64,000 nt of DNA from Corynebacterium auriscanis (GCF_030408435.1 NZ_CP047046.1:664572-728571), one strand, 5' to 3'; positions 19,329 through 30,149 are shown, counted from the first letter of the stretch. The notes: a model not told the origin generated them from the sequence alone. Made by a program: numbers and translations.

Positions 19329-19344
19329 CTACTATATGTAGTAT
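19329..19344 (+). promoter_or_regulatory. Candidate NrdR box 2
   Basis: CTACTATATGTAGTAT is a near-perfect palindrome and fits the NrdR core. Its start is 54 bases from that of box 1, about five helical turns, so both would face the same side of the DNA. NrdR is the ATP-cone repressor of ribonucleotide reductase genes, and the next genes are nrdH, nrdI and nrdE. Confidence 0.6.
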
Positions 19345-19592
19345 TTATTCCGTGTAATTACCCCAAAATATTGTGGTGAATGAGTTGTGTGGTTGCCGAG
19401 GGACGTGTAGTCTCGGACAAGTCAGCGCGACAGCGAATAGAGGGCGCAGTGCAACACAGCGCCCAGCGGGGAGAACGCCTTGACTCCCCGGATGGATGCG
19501 GCGATGAGCCGCTCGTTCTATTAGCTCGCGCAGGACCATTGACCAGTAGTGCATAGAGTCGCAGCCACGCCCAACCAGGAGAACCACACGTT

Positions 19593-19823
19593 ATGATCAC
19601 CGTCTACACCAAGCCAGCATGTGTTCAGTGCAAGGCCACCACGCGCGCCCTTGATAAGGCGGGCCTCGAGTACGTTCTCGTGGATATCAGTCTCGACGAT
19701 GAGGCTCGGGATTACGTAATGGCTTTGGGGCACCTGCAGGCTCCAGTGGTTGTATCCGGTGACGCACACTGGTCCGGGTTTCGACCAGATCGGATTCGCA
19801 CCCTAGCTGCCGAGGCTGCCTAG
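19593..19823 (+). CDS. nrdH: NrdH-redoxin, electron donor for ribonucleotide reductase
   Basis: A 76-residue glutaredoxin-like protein with thioredoxin-like activity and active site Cys10-Val-Gln-Cys13. The C-terminal WSGFRPDRI motif is characteristic of NrdH, which is reduced by thioredoxin reductase and reduces NrdE. It starts the nrdHIE operon. AGGAG precedes the ATG. A GC-rich hairpin separates it from nrdI. Confidence 0.95.
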   Translation: MITVYTKPACVQCKATTRALDKAGLEYVLVDISLDDEARDYVMALGHLQAPVVVSGDAHWSGFRPDRIRTLAAEAA

Positions 19824-19862
19824 CGCTTCAGACCTCGGGAGTTGTACCCCGGGGTAATTCAA

Positions 19863-19891
19863 CGCCCCCAGCCTTACGCAGGCTGGGGGCG
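19863..19891 (+). promoter_or_regulatory. Strong intercistronic hairpin between nrdH and nrdI
   Basis: Perfect 11-bp arms CGCCCCCAGCC and GGCTGGGGGCG flank a 7-base loop. No T-run follows, so it is more likely an RNA-processing, stability or attenuation element than a full terminator. It lies 40 bases after the nrdH stop and 25 bases before the nrdI start. Confidence 0.7.
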
Positions 19892-19916
19892 TGAACTAGT
19901 AGCGGAGAAAAAACCC

Positions 19917-20360
19917 ATGCTTATTACGTACTTTTCGTCAACGACGGAAAACACCCACCGCTTCGTGCAGAAACTGAAACTACCCGCCAAGCGCATCCCG
20001 TTGCGGCGAAACGAACAACCTTTGATTGTTGCGGAACCCCATGTGCTTATCGTGCCCACATACGGTGGTGGAGCGGGAATGACACAGGATCTCAATCGGC
20101 CCGTGCCCAAACAAGTGATCCACTTCCTCAACAACGAGAACAACAGGAATCTGCTGCGGGGAGTGATTGCCGCCGGCAACCTGAACTTTGGAGCCGACTT
20201 CGGTAAAGCGGGCGATGTCATCTCCGCCAAATGCCGAGTGCCCTACCTCTATCGTTTTGAGCTCATGGGAACTGATCATGATGTACAACGGGTGCGTGAG
20301 GGTTTAGCCGAATTCGAAGCATCACTGCGAAACGAAGGGCGCTGGGAACAGAGCGCCTAA
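19917..20360 (+). CDS. nrdI: NrdI flavodoxin-like protein for class Ib RNR
   Basis: 147 residues from the ATG at 19917, which has GGAG upstream. Longer frames would run back through the hairpin. The flavodoxin-like FMN loop is [11 protein letters not shown] near the N-terminus, and PTYGGG and GNLNFGADF are the other flavin-contact segments of the family. NrdI supplies superoxide or peroxide to assemble the dimanganese-tyrosyl cofactor of NrdF. It sits between nrdH and nrdE in the usual order. Confidence 0.95.
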   Translation: MLITYFSSTTENTHRFVQKLKLPAKRIPLRRNEQPLIVAEPHVLIVPTYGGGAGMTQDLNRPVPKQVIHFLNNENNRNLLRGVIAAGNLNFGADFGKAGDVISAKCRVPYLYRFELMGTDHDVQRVREGLAEFEASLRNEGRWEQSA

Positions 20361-20547
20361 TGGACAGCCTCGATCGGGTGCAGCGGGGCGTCGAGATAAA
20401 AAGCAGGTCACAAGACCAAAAGCATCCAACAATTGGTGAGTGGAACGAATGTCGGGAAACTTGCCTAAACTAGCCAAAGTACAAGCGCACGCGCGAAAGC
20501 CGGCACCGGCCGGCGACCCACAGAGCGTGCATAGAGGAGAGGTTTTC

Positions 20548-22710
20548 ATGACGACGAGCGAAGTTGGTAAGACCGTAGCCGAGCCGGTCAGTGCATCGGA
20601 GCAGCTGGATTACCATGCGCTAAACGCCATGCTGAACTTGTACGACAAGGATGGAAACATCCAGTTCGACAAGGACCGGGAAGCAGCCAACCAATTCTTC
20701 CTGCAGCACGTGAACCAGAACACGGTATTTTTCCACGACTTGCAGGAAAAACTGCACTACCTCGTGGAAAACAAGTACTACGATAAGGCCGTTTTGGATC
20801 ACTACGACTTCCCATTTGTGAAGTCACTGTTTAAGCGCGCTTACGCGAAGAAGTTCCGTTTCCAGTCCTTCTTGGGTGCCTACAAGTACTACACCTCCTA
20901 CACGCTAAAGACCTTCAACGGTAAGCGCTATTTGGAGCGTTTCGAAGACCGCGTGTGCATGGTTGCCCTAGGGCTTGCGGCAGGCGATCGTGACCTGGCG
21001 GAAAGCCTGGTGGATGAGATCATGGATGGGCGCTTCCAGCCTGCGACTCCCACGTTCTTGAACATTGGTAAAGCACAGCGAGGCGAACCCGTTAGCTGTT
21101 TCTTGCTGCGTATTGAGGACAACATGGAGTCCATTGGTCGCTCCATTAACTCCGCATTGCAGCTTTCCAAGCGCGGTGGTGGCGTGGCCCTGCTGCTCAG
21201 CAATATTCGTGAGGCCGGTGCGCCGATCAAGCACATTGAAAACCAGTCCTCCGGCGTGATTCCAGTCATGAAGCTTCTGGAAGATGCGTTCTCCTACGCC
21301 AACCAGCTGGGTGCACGCCAAGGCGCAGGTGCTGTGTACCTGCACGCCCACCATCCGGATATCCTGCGCTTCCTGGACACCAAGCGCGAGAATGCGGACG
21401 AGAAGATCCGCATCAAGACCCTCTCGCTGGGCGTAGTGATCCCGGACATCACATTCGAGTTGGCGAAGAACAACGACGATATGTACTTGTTCTCCCCATA
21501 CGATGTGGAGCGCATTTATGGCAAGCCTTTTGCCGACGTTCCAATCTCTGAGCATTACGAGGAGATGGTGGAGGATCCACGGATTCGCAAGCAGAAGATC
21601 AACGCTCGACAGTTCTTCCAGACGTTGGCCGAGATTCAGTTCGAATCGGGTTACCCGTACATTATGTTCGAGGACACCGTGAACCGTGCTAACCCAATCC
21701 AGGGACGCATCACGCACTCCAATCTGTGTTCCGAGATTCTGCAGGTCTCCACCCCGTCGGTGTTTAATGCCGATTTGACGTACGAGACCATCGGCGACGA
21801 TATTTCTTGCAACTTAGGCTCTCTGAATATCGCGAAGGCAGTGGATAGCCAGGACTTCTCGAAAACCATCGAGACCGCTATTCGCGGGCTGACCGCCGTG
21901 GCGGACCAGACCAGCATCGATTCCGTGCCATCTGTGCGACAGGGCAATGATCACTCGCACGCCATCGGCTTGGGTCAGATGAACCTGCACGGGTTCCTTG
22001 GTCGCGAGCACATTCACTATGGCTCAGAAGAAGCATTGGACTTCACCAACGTGTACTTCGCTGCGGTGATGTATGAAGCCCTCAAAGCCTCGAATGCGAT
22101 TGCGAAAGAGCGTGGCGAGTCCTTCAAGAACTTTGAGAACTCCGATTACGCATCGGGTGAGTTCTTCGATCGCTACGATCCGGCGGAGTTCCAGCCCACC
22201 ACCGAGCGCGTACGGGAAATCATCGATAACTCCAGCATCCAGGTGCCGTCTGCCGAGGACTGGGCCGCACTGAAGAAGGCTGTGCAGGAGTATGGGCTAT
22301 ATAACCGTAACCTGCAGGCAGTGCCCCCTACAGGATCGATTTCCTACATCAACAATTCCACGTCCTCTATTCACCCGATTGCCTCCAAGATTGAGATTCG
22401 TAAGGAAGGCAAGATCGGGCGCGTGTACTACCCGGCACCGTATATGACGAACGAGAACTTGGATTACTACCAGGATGCGTACGAGATCGGATTCGAGAAG
22501 ATCATCGATACGTATGCCGTGGCCACCAAGTACGTGGACCAGGGACTGTCCCTGACATTGTTCTTCAAGGACACCGCAACCACGCGTGACATCAACCGTG
22601 CTCAGATTTACGCATGGCGTAAGGGCATCAAGACGATCTACTACATCCGCCTGCGCCAAACCGCGCTGGTTGGTACCGAGGTTGAAGGCTGCGTAAGCTG
22701 CATGCTGTAA
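20548..22710 (+). CDS. nrdE: Class Ib ribonucleoside-diphosphate reductase, alpha subunit
   Basis: 720 residues from the ATG at 20548 (AGGAGAGG upstream); a longer in-frame GTG at 20440 is unlikely. The enzyme reduces ribonucleoside diphosphates to deoxy forms. It lacks an N-terminal ATP-cone, as NrdE does. Recognisable parts are [11 protein letters not shown] and [17 protein letters not shown] (first active-site cysteine region), the NLCSEI motif (second active-site cysteine), the [11 protein letters not shown] region, and the C-terminal redox pair GCVSCML that exchanges with NrdH. The beta subunit gene nrdF follows after the ftn gene on the opposite strand. Confidence 0.97.
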   Translation: MTTSEVGKTVAEPVSASEQLDYHALNAMLNLYDKDGNIQFDKDREAANQFFLQHVNQNTVFFHDLQEKLHYLVENKYYDKAVLDHYDFPFVKSLFKRAYAKKFRFQSFLGAYKYYTSYTLKTFNGKRYLERFEDRVCMVALGLAAGDRDLAESLVDEIMDGRFQPATPTFLNIGKAQRGEPVSCFLLRIEDNMESIGRSINSALQLSKRGGGVALLLSNIREAGAPIKHIENQSSGVIPVMKLLEDAFSYANQLGARQGAGAVYLHAHHPDILRFLDTKRENADEKIRIKTLSLGVVIPDITFELAKNNDDMYLFSPYDVERIYGKPFADVPISEHYEEMVEDPRIRKQKINARQFFQTLAEIQFESGYPYIMFEDTVNRANPIQGRITHSNLCSEILQVSTPSVFNADLTYETIGDDISCNLGSLNIAKAVDSQDFSKTIETAIRGLTAVADQTSIDSVPSVRQGNDHSHAIGLGQMNLHGFLGREHIHYGSEEALDFTNVYFAAVMYEALKASNAIAKERGESFKNFENSDYASGEFFDRYDPAEFQPTTERVREIIDNSSIQVPSAEDWAALKKAVQEYGLYNRNLQAVPPTGSISYINNSTSSIHPIASKIEIRKEGKIGRVYYPAPYMTNENLDYYQDAYEIGFEKIIDTYAVATKYVDQGLSLTLFFKDTATTRDINRAQIYAWRKGIKTIYYIRLRQTALVGTEVEGCVSCML

Positions 22711-22841
22711 AGGCGGTATGTACTGCAAGGTTTGAACTGGCCGAATGGGGTCTCAAGAGCCCTAGGGGCGCGGTTAACGCCGAGCGCCCTAGTGCTGGCC
22801 GCTTCAGGTGCTGGCCGTCTCAGGTCGTGCCGACAGTAACG

Positions 22842-22881
22842 AAAAAGGGGAGCAATTCGGGAAAGAATTGCTCCCTTTTTT
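22842..22881 (+). terminator. Rho-independent terminator of the nrdHIE operon
   Basis: Arms AAAAAGGGGAGCAATTC and GAATTGCTCCCTTTTTT, almost fully complementary, form a long hairpin with a T-run on the plus strand, 130 bases after nrdE. The A-rich left arm could let it also act on the other strand. Confidence 0.9.
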
Positions 22882-22957
22882 GGGAGTTATAGGGCGCACT
22901 CACTGCAGCGGGGCCCTGTTATTCAGCTGGCTCGCTGCCGCTAGGTCAGCGCTTGTT

Positions 22958-23101
22958 CAGTTCTGGCGCTCGGCTAGCTTGCCACCGAGCGGTAGGCGCT
23001 CGCCCAGCTACAGGGTTTTAGCGCTCGCCCAGTTCTGGCACTCGGCTAGCTTGCCACCGAGCGGTAGGCGTTCATCCAGCTGCAGGGTTTTAGCGCTCGC
23101 C
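22958..23101. repeat. 72-bp tandem duplication overlapping the ftn 3' end
   Basis: Two copies of a 72-bp unit start at 22958 and 23030, beginning CAGTTCTGGC and ending GCGCTCGCC, with about five differences. Each copy contains an inner inverted repeat GCTCGG/CCGAGC. The final bases of each unit repeat the sequence that encodes the end of ferritin (Gly-Glu-Arg-stop), so the unit boundary falls in the gene's last codons. Together with the terminator this accounts for most of the interval between nrdE and ftn. Confidence 0.85.
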
Positions 23102-23578
23102 CAGCTCGGAATCGATGCGCAACAGTCCGGAGCCCTCGTTGCCGGCCAGCTTGATGCGGTCGATGATCTCGCTCACGGTGGACTCTTCCTCAATCTGCTC
23201 GCTGAGGAATGCATTGAGCAGTGAGCGGGAATCGATGTCGTTCACCTCGTCGGCAGTATGAGCCAGGTCCCGGATCATTCCGGAAACCTTCTTTTCGTGC
23301 TCGAGTGCGGCCTCAAACGCGTCTAGGGGAGTGGAGATCTTGATCGTTGGCATCTCGATGGTCTCGATATCCACGCGGGCATCGCGGTCCAACAGATGGC
23401 TCGCAAAACGCTGCGCATGCTCGCGTTCCTCGGCGGCCTGGGCAAACATCCAGTTACGCATGCCGGGGAAAGACAGGCGATCCAGCTCGTAAGCCAGCTG
23501 GGTGTACACCAATGCAGCTTGGTGCTCAGCGATTACTTGGTCATTCAATTGCTTCTGGAACTTCTCGTTAATACTCAT
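23090..23578 (-). CDS. ftn: Ferritin (non-haem iron storage)
   Basis: 162 residues forming a four-helix bundle of the bacterial Ftn type. Ferroxidase ligands are Glu18, Glu51 and His54 (AAEEREHA), with the glutamate-rich second half (LSEQIEEESTVSEII) holding the other ligands. It oxidises and stores iron in a 24-mer shell. It sits between nrdE and nrdF, which ties iron storage to the metal-requiring reductase. A DtxR-box-like site lies about 65 bases upstream. In C. glutamicum DtxR is known to activate ftn, which would fit. The last codons overlap a tandem repeat. Confidence 0.95.
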   Translation of the reverse strand: MSINEKFQKQLNDQVIAEHQAALVYTQLAYELDRLSFPGMRNWMFAQAAEEREHAQRFASHLLDRDARVDIETIEMPTIKISTPLDAFEAALEHEKKVSGMIRDLAHTADEVNDIDSRSLLNAFLSEQIEEESTVSEIIDRIKLAGNEGSGLLRIDSELGER

Positions 23579-23641
23579 GTAATCGAAGATACAAGCACTT
23601 TCACCACCGCGCTAGCAATATAAGCCTATCCTTCCCCGCCA

Positions 23642-23660
23642 CACCATAAGGCTTACCTAA
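23642..23660. promoter_or_regulatory. Candidate DtxR box upstream of ftn
   Basis: CACCATAAGGCTTACCTAA matches 12 of 19 positions of the DtxR consensus TTAGGTTAGGCTAACCTAA, including the complete right half except one base. It lies 64 bases before the ftn start codon and about 195 bases before nrdF, a plausible place for DtxR to activate ftn. Confidence 0.5.
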
Positions 23661-23836
23661 TAATTCGGTGTTCTCATTTCTCTTCTTCTACTCGACGCCG
23701 CCCTCCCCGCCAACGGCCAAAACCGGAGCGCAAAAACGTGCGCAGCGCGGAGATTACGGAGCCTCGCCTGACGGTGAGATGCGTCTCTCGGCACCCCGCA
23801 ACTCTTGGGCTAGAGTGGGGGAGCAATGACAATTGA

Positions 23837-24850
<1,014 letters not shown>

Positions 24851-25168
24851 GCACACAGCAAAAACCAGCGCCCTGTGAATTCCGGTGACTGGCCCTTCGG
24901 GCCGGCGCCGGTATTTGTGATTTTTCCCACGTTTTGACATTTTGCGAGTCAAAATTGCAAGAAACCACCGTCAAGTCACCCCCGAAAACGTGGGGAGCGG
25001 GGGCTGCCCCCACCGGCTGGGCTATTGAAATATGCCTAAACGGGCTAATATAAAGCCATTCCTGCGACTAATGGCTGGTATTGACGAGACTAAGCCAGTC
25101 CGCGGAAAGATGATTCTTAAGGAGCTACCCCGGCAAAGGGAGTAGCTCCGCTAAGTCAGGAGGAACGA
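24851..25168. other. nrdF-ctaD intergenic region with nested inverted repeats
   Basis: This 318-base region has no supported gene. A GC-rich imperfect hairpin near 24880-24912 followed by TTTTT may terminate nrdF. Arms TCCCACGTTTT (24925-24935) and AAAACGTGGG (24985-24994) form a 10-bp inverted repeat. Inside it lies a second pair, TTTTGAC (24932-24938) and GTCAAAA (24948-24954). Close to ctaD a third pair, GGAGCTAC (25121-25128) and GTAGCTCC (25142-25149), ends 19 bases before the start codon and could act in the leader RNA. Confidence 0.6.
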
Positions 25169-26872
25169 ATGACCGCAGTAGCGCCACGGGAGGGCCACCA
25201 AGTAGTCGCCCCCACCCGGCCTGCTCCGCTTTCGGATCAAGCAAGTCGTGGTCACATGGCATGGAAGATGCTGACCACCACCGACCACAAGTTGTTGGGC
25301 ATCATGTATCTGATCATGGCGTTCACCTTCTTCCTTATCGGTGGCTTGATGGCATTGCTGATCCGTTTGGAGCTTTTCCACCCGGGAATGCAATTTGTCT
25401 CTAACGAGCAGTTCAACCAGCTGTTCACCATGCACGGCACGATCATGCTTCTGCTGTACGGTTCGCCAATGGTGTTCGGCTTCGCTAACTACATCATGCC
25501 CCTGCAGATTGGCGCGCCAGACGTGGCGTTCCCGCGTCTGAACTCTCTGGGCTTCTGGCTGACCACCGCCGGTGGCGTTATCATGATCTCCGGCTTCCTG
25601 ACTCCAGGCGGCGCGGCTGACTTCGGCTGGACCATGTACTCCCCACTCTCTGATGCGATCCACTCTCCAGGCGTTGGTTCTGACCTGTGGATCTTGGGTG
25701 TTGGTGTCGGTGGTGTGGGTACCATTGCTTCCGCAATTAACATGATCACCACCATCCTGTGCCTCCGCGCACCAGGTATGACCATGTTCCGCATGCCAAT
25801 CTTCACGTGGAACATCTTGGTTACCTCCCTGCTGGTTCTGTTGATCTTCCCACTGCTGGCTGCTGCTGCCCTGGGTGTTTTGTACGACCGCAAGCTCGGT
25901 GGCCATATCTATGACCCTGCTAACGGTGGCACTATCTTGTGGCAGCACCTGTTCTGGTTCTTCGGCCACCCAGAGGTTTACGTTCTGGCTCTGCCGTTCT
26001 TCGGTATCGTTTCCGAGATCTTCCCAGTGTTCTCTCGTAAGCCAATGTTCGGTTACGTAGGCTTGGTCTTCGCAACTCTGTCCATTGCTGCGCTGTCCAT
26101 GGCCGTGTGGGCTCACCACATGTTCGTCACCGGCGCTGTGCTGTTGCCATTCTTCGCCTTTATGACCTTCTTGATCGGTGTTCCAACCGGCATGAAGTTC
26201 TTCAACTGGCTGGGCACCATGTGGGGCGGCCGCTTGACGTTCGAAACGCCAATGATCTTCGCCATCGGCTTCTTCGCTACCTTCCTCTTCGGTGGTCTGA
26301 CCGGTGTCATGTTGGCATCCCCAGCACTGGACTTCCACGTCTCCGATACCTACTTCGTGGTTGCCCACTTCCACTACACCCTGTTCGGCACCGTGGCCTT
26401 CGCATCCTTCGCCGGCATTTACTTCTGGTTCCCGAAGATGACCGGTCGCATGCTGGACGAGAAGTTGGGCAAGCTCCACTTCTGGCTGACCATGATCGGA
26501 TTCCACACCACCTTCCTGATCCAGCACTGGGCTGGTAACGCAGGTATGCCACGTCGTTACGCTGACTACCTGCCAACCGACGGGTTCACCGTGTACAACC
26601 AGGTATCCACCATCGGCGCGATCATCCTGGCCATCTCGGTCATCCCATTCGTGTGGAACATCTTCAAGTCCTACCGCTACGGCGAGGTCGTGACCGTTGA
26701 CGATCCATGGGGTTACGGCAACTCTCTCGAGTGGGCTACCTCTTGCCCTCCTCCACGCCACAATTTCACCTCCATGCCTCGCATCCGCTCCGAGCGCCCA
26801 GCGTTCGAGCTGCACCACCCACATGTGGTCAAGCGCTTGCGCGACGAGGCACACGTCGGCCGTCACTTCTAA
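25169..26872 (+). CDS. ctaD: Cytochrome c oxidase subunit I (aa3 type)
   Basis: A 567-residue haem-copper oxidase catalytic subunit with 12 transmembrane helices. The first helix region holds a haem-a ligand histidine in MHGTIML. The cross-linked His-Tyr segment is [10 protein letters not shown], the CuB histidines are WAHHMFVTG, and the haem-a3/haem-a ligand histidines lie in [10 protein letters not shown]. It reduces oxygen to water and pumps protons in the membrane supercomplex with bc1. GGAGGAACGA before the ATG is a strong ribosome binding site. The C-terminal extension ends in HVGRHF, typical for actinobacteria. Confidence 0.97.
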   Translation: MTAVAPREGHQVVAPTRPAPLSDQASRGHMAWKMLTTTDHKLLGIMYLIMAFTFFLIGGLMALLIRLELFHPGMQFVSNEQFNQLFTMHGTIMLLLYGSPMVFGFANYIMPLQIGAPDVAFPRLNSLGFWLTTAGGVIMISGFLTPGGAADFGWTMYSPLSDAIHSPGVGSDLWILGVGVGGVGTIASAINMITTILCLRAPGMTMFRMPIFTWNILVTSLLVLLIFPLLAAAALGVLYDRKLGGHIYDPANGGTILWQHLFWFFGHPEVYVLALPFFGIVSEIFPVFSRKPMFGYVGLVFATLSIAALSMAVWAHHMFVTGAVLLPFFAFMTFLIGVPTGMKFFNWLGTMWGGRLTFETPMIFAIGFFATFLFGGLTGVMLASPALDFHVSDTYFVVAHFHYTLFGTVAFASFAGIYFWFPKMTGRMLDEKLGKLHFWLTMIGFHTTFLIQHWAGNAGMPRRYADYLPTDGFTVYNQVSTIGAIILAISVIPFVWNIFKSYRYGEVVTVDDPWGYGNSLEWATSCPPPRHNFTSMPRIRSERPAFELHHPHVVKRLRDEAHVGRHF

Positions 26873-26893
26873 TCGGCTCTTTTTCCTCCGACG

Positions 26894-26937
26894 CCCCGCC
26901 GTCCCAACCGGTCACCAACCGGATTGGGGCGGCGGGG
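26894..26937 (+). terminator. GC-rich hairpin after ctaD
   Basis: Arms CCCCGCCG-T-CCCAA and TTGGG-G-CGGCGGGG are complementary through one G-U pair. Only two Ts follow directly, though a T-run precedes the stem, so it is a likely but not perfect terminator. Confidence 0.65.
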
Positions 26938-27014
26938 TTCCGCTATGTGCAAAGGGGCTGCTGAAAACACACCTAGACTCACAGCTCTGCTTGTTGGAAT
27001 GGTTGAATAGGGGA

Positions 27015-28415
27015 GTGACGATTCCAGCTGATTCCCCTTTAAACCCTTTCAATGCCTCCACCGATAATGCGGTAGATGACAGCGCGGAGCGCAGCCCGCG
27101 CCCAGCCGCGCGAACGGAGGATACTGCCACGGCGGGATCTTCCCACGTGCTTTTTGAGGACTGTATAACCGAGACCCTCTCGGAAAATCTCGTACCCGCA
27201 GTGGTTACCGTCGTGGGTCCGGATCGTCCGGGTGTCACCGCGGGATTCTTCCGCGTGTTGACTTCTTACAACGTGCAACTGCTCGATATTGAGCAATCGG
27301 TGTTCCGCGGCAACCTTTCGCTCGGAGCCCTAGTGGGGGTGGCGACGGAAGACATTGCACCCATGTCGTCTGGTCTGGAGCAAACCCTCGATGCCTATGG
27401 GATGCGTGTCAGTGTGGAAGCTGATCGGGATGTATCCTCCACCCGTCCGCATTCGACCCACGTCATGGTGGTTTTGGGTCGCCCGCTCACCGCAGCACAC
27501 ATTTCCCGGATTGGCCAAACCTTGGCTGACTACGATGCCAACATCGATACCATCAGCGGGATTGCTGATTACCCCGTGACCGGTGTGGAATTCAACATCA
27601 CCGTGGCAAACCCCGCACCGGGCGGTGGCGTTCCACTTCGTAAGGCGCTGGCCACGCTCACTCACGAAATCGGTGTTGATATCGCTATTGAGCGCGCTGG
27701 CCTTGCCCGCCGATCTAAGCGGCTCATTTGTTTTGACGTGGATTCCACGCTCATTCAACACGAGGTCATAGAGATGCTGGCGGCTTATGCCGGAAGGGAA
27801 GCCGAGGTCGCGGAAGTTACTGAACGCGCGATGCGGGGTGAGCTGGATTTTGCTGAGTCGTTGCACGAGCGGGTTAAGGCTCTGGCTGGGTTGGATGCCA
27901 GCGTGATTGATCGCGTTGCACGTGACATTCAATTGACTCCCGGAGCGCGTACTACGATCCGTACCCTCAAGCGCTTGGGATACAAGGCGGGCGTGGTATC
28001 CGGCGGATTTATCCAAGTAATTGAACCCCTAGCGCGCGAGCTCGACTTGGACTTTGCCCGGGCTAATACCCTGGAGATCATCAACGGAAAGCTCACGGGC
28101 CGGGTGATTGGGCCGGTGATTGATCGTAAGGCAAAAGCAGAAAGCCTCAAGGAATTCGCGTGGTCCAATGGTCTGCAGCTCAACCAAACGGTGGCGGTGG
28201 GCGACGGGGCCAACGATATCGACATGCTTTCCACGGCGGGACTGGGCATTGCGTTTAATGCCAAGCCCGCCTTGCGTGATGTCGCGGATACGTCAGTGAA
28301 CCAGCCGTTCCTAGACCAGGTGCTGTTTATCCTGGGTATCTCTCGCCACGAAATCGAGGATGCGGATCTTCGCGACGGCACGTACCGCCGCGTCCCCCTA
28401 GAATCCCAGGACTAG
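27015..28415 (+). CDS. serB: Phosphoserine phosphatase with two N-terminal ACT domains
   Basis: About 466 residues from the GTG at 27015. This start is uncertain because the AGGGGA lies directly against it; TTG codons at 26991 and 27003 are alternatives. Two ACT domains (VTVVGPDRPGVTAGFF and HVMVVLGRPLTAAHI) probably sense an amino acid. The HAD phosphatase core starts with FDVDSTLI, Asp241 being the nucleophile and Asp243 the general acid. VSGGF and GDGANDIDML supply motifs II and IV. It removes phosphate from phosphoserine in the last step of serine synthesis. The layout matches mycobacterial SerB2. Confidence 0.92.
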   Translation: MTIPADSPLNPFNASTDNAVDDSAERSPRPAARTEDTATAGSSHVLFEDCITETLSENLVPAVVTVVGPDRPGVTAGFFRVLTSYNVQLLDIEQSVFRGNLSLGALVGVATEDIAPMSSGLEQTLDAYGMRVSVEADRDVSSTRPHSTHVMVVLGRPLTAAHISRIGQTLADYDANIDTISGIADYPVTGVEFNITVANPAPGGGVPLRKALATLTHEIGVDIAIERAGLARRSKRLICFDVDSTLIQHEVIEMLAAYAGREAEVAEVTERAMRGELDFAESLHERVKALAGLDASVIDRVARDIQLTPGARTTIRTLKRLGYKAGVVSGGFIQVIEPLARELDLDFARANTLEIINGKLTGRVIGPVIDRKAKAESLKEFAWSNGLQLNQTVAVGDGANDIDMLSTAGLGIAFNAKPALRDVADTSVNQPFLDQVLFILGISRHEIEDADLRDGTYRRVPLESQD

Positions 28416-28441
28416 GGCAGGTGCGAGACTTTGCCAGGTTC

Positions 28442-28456
28442 GCACCCCTAGGGTGC
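28442..28456. terminator. Short palindrome between convergent genes
   Basis: Arms GCACCC and GGGTGC around CTA lie between the stops of serB and the ligase gene. A weaker surrounding pair, GGTGCGA and TTCGCACC, starts near 28421. There is no T-run, so bidirectional termination is only a suggestion. Confidence 0.35.
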
Positions 28457-28460
28457 CGTG

Positions 28461-30044
28461 TTACTTCGCCTCGCGGGCCCGCAATTCTCGTCGCAGAATC
28501 TTGCCTGTCGCGCTCTTAGGGATCTGGTCAATAAACTCCACTGCGCGCACCTTCTTGTACGGTGCCACGCGAGCGGCCGTGTAGTCCATGATGTCTTCTG
28601 CAGTTAGAGTTTTGCCGGGCTGCAGAACAACGAACGCCTTGGGGATTTCCTCCCCGTCATCGCGCACTGTACCTACGACGGCAACATCGGCAACCTGTGG
28701 GTGGCCCAGCAACAGGGCTTCTAGTTCAGCTGGTGGTACCTGGTAGCCCTTGTACTTAATGAGCTCCTTGAGGCGATCCACGATAAACACGTTGCCGGTC
28801 GCATCTTGACGCGCCAAGTCACCCGTGCGGAGCCACTTATCTTCAGTGAGCGTCGCAGCGGTTTGTTCTGGTTTGTTGAGGTAACCAACCATGACTTGCG
28901 GACCGCGGACCCAAAGTTCGCCGACTTGCTGCTCGATCACCCCATCACCTTCGGTCGGAGCCCCAATTTCCTCCAGCGACTCCACGTCCACAATCATGTA
29001 TTCCGTGTTGGCCGCAACGCGCCCCACGGACCCGCGGTTGTTGGCTTTATCTAGGTTGGCGAACACCAGCGGGGAAGTCTCGGTGAGGCCGTATCCCTGT
29101 TGCATGTGCACACCCAGGCGCTTCTCCACGGCGAGCGCGAGCTCCTCGTCAAGTGTGGCAGCACCACTGAAGAAAGCGCGCAGAGATGAAAGATCGTAAT
29201 TATCCACCGCTGGGTGCTTGCTCAATAGCACAGCGATTGGCGGGGCGATGAAAGTAAACGTGACCTTAAATTTCTGGTGTGCCTCGAGGAAGGATTCCAA
29301 GCTGAAACGCGGTACTGTTACTAACGTCGCCCGTGCGGACAAAGTGGCATTCGCCAGCGCGGTCAAACCGTAGATATGGAAAAACGGCAACACACCGAAC
29401 ACCACATCGTCGTGCTTGACGAGCTCAATATCGGCTGCCTGCTGCAGGTTAGAAACCAGCTGCAGGTGGGTCAGCTTCACCCCCTTGGGTAGCCCGGTGG
29501 TGCCCGACGAGTAGGGCAGGACCGCCAAATCGTTGTCCCGGTCGATCGTGACCTGGGGTGGCGTCCTGCGCTCCGCCAGCATCTGCTGCAGCCCCTGCGC
29601 TGTATCCAAGGTGACTATATCGTCTTCCCTCAGGCCCCCGAGCTTGCCGCCCTCGATACCGGACTCACCCAGTGCGGCCACGGTCAGCAGCAACTTGGCG
29701 CCCGAGTCTTGCATCTGTTCGCCGATAGACTGGGGCGTCGCCAAAAGAGAAACCGGAGACATGACGGCCCCAAGGCGCCAGATTGCGTGCGTGGCAACGA
29801 TGAACGCAAGCGAATTAGGGCAATGAAGACCAACCACGTCTCCTTTACTGATTCCCTTATGCGCCAGCCACCCCGCTGCTGAATTGACAAAGAATTTCAG
29901 CTGCGCGTACGTAGTTTCCGACCCATCGGCCACGTCAATAATGGCAATGCGGTCTTCGTCATCGGGGGATAGAGACCCGTAGAGGTAGTCGTAAAGACCG
30001 CCTTCGAAAAGCTCTAAGTCCGGGCGTTCGCTGTTCACGGGCAT
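28461..30044 (-). CDS. AMP-dependent acyl/aryl-CoA ligase (4-coumarate-CoA ligase-like)
   Basis: A 527-residue member of the ANL superfamily that activates a carboxylic acid with ATP and transfers it to coenzyme A. The P-loop-like A3 motif is LPYSSGTTGLPKGV. The A5 segment is GYGLTETSP, A7 is WLRTGDLARQD, A8 is VDRLKELIKYKGYQVPPAELE, and the catalytic lysine lies in KSATGKILRREL. The sequence resembles plant 4CL and bacterial acyl-CoA synthetases more than long-chain FadD. The substrate is unknown; a fatty or phenylpropanoid-like acid is possible. CAGGAG precedes the ATG. Confidence 0.88.
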   Translation of the reverse strand: MPVNSERPDLELFEGGLYDYLYGSLSPDDEDRIAIIDVADGSETTYAQLKFFVNSAAGWLAHKGISKGDVVGLHCPNSLAFIVATHAIWRLGAVMSPVSLLATPQSIGEQMQDSGAKLLLTVAALGESGIEGGKLGGLREDDIVTLDTAQGLQQMLAERRTPPQVTIDRDNDLAVLPYSSGTTGLPKGVKLTHLQLVSNLQQAADIELVKHDDVVFGVLPFFHIYGLTALANATLSARATLVTVPRFSLESFLEAHQKFKVTFTFIAPPIAVLLSKHPAVDNYDLSSLRAFFSGAATLDEELALAVEKRLGVHMQQGYGLTETSPLVFANLDKANNRGSVGRVAANTEYMIVDVESLEEIGAPTEGDGVIEQQVGELWVRGPQVMVGYLNKPEQTAATLTEDKWLRTGDLARQDATGNVFIVDRLKELIKYKGYQVPPAELEALLLGHPQVADVAVVGTVRDDGEEIPKAFVVLQPGKTLTAEDIMDYTAARVAPYKKVRAVEFIDQIPKSATGKILRRELRAREAK

Positions 30045-30149
30045 AGGTTGGACTCCTGTCGCGGTGTGGGAAACATCTCGGTATCGCAGGCGCGAATAAC
30101 GTAAATGCTACCGAAGAAGCAATGTTTCCATGGGGAAACAACAAAAGCT

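Noticed and set aside
25151..26866. A 571-residue open frame opposite ctaD
   Set aside because: It is the antisense shadow of a highly conserved gene with strong codon bias. The composition (Gln, His, Glu, Asp-rich) is typical of such shadows and no motif is present.
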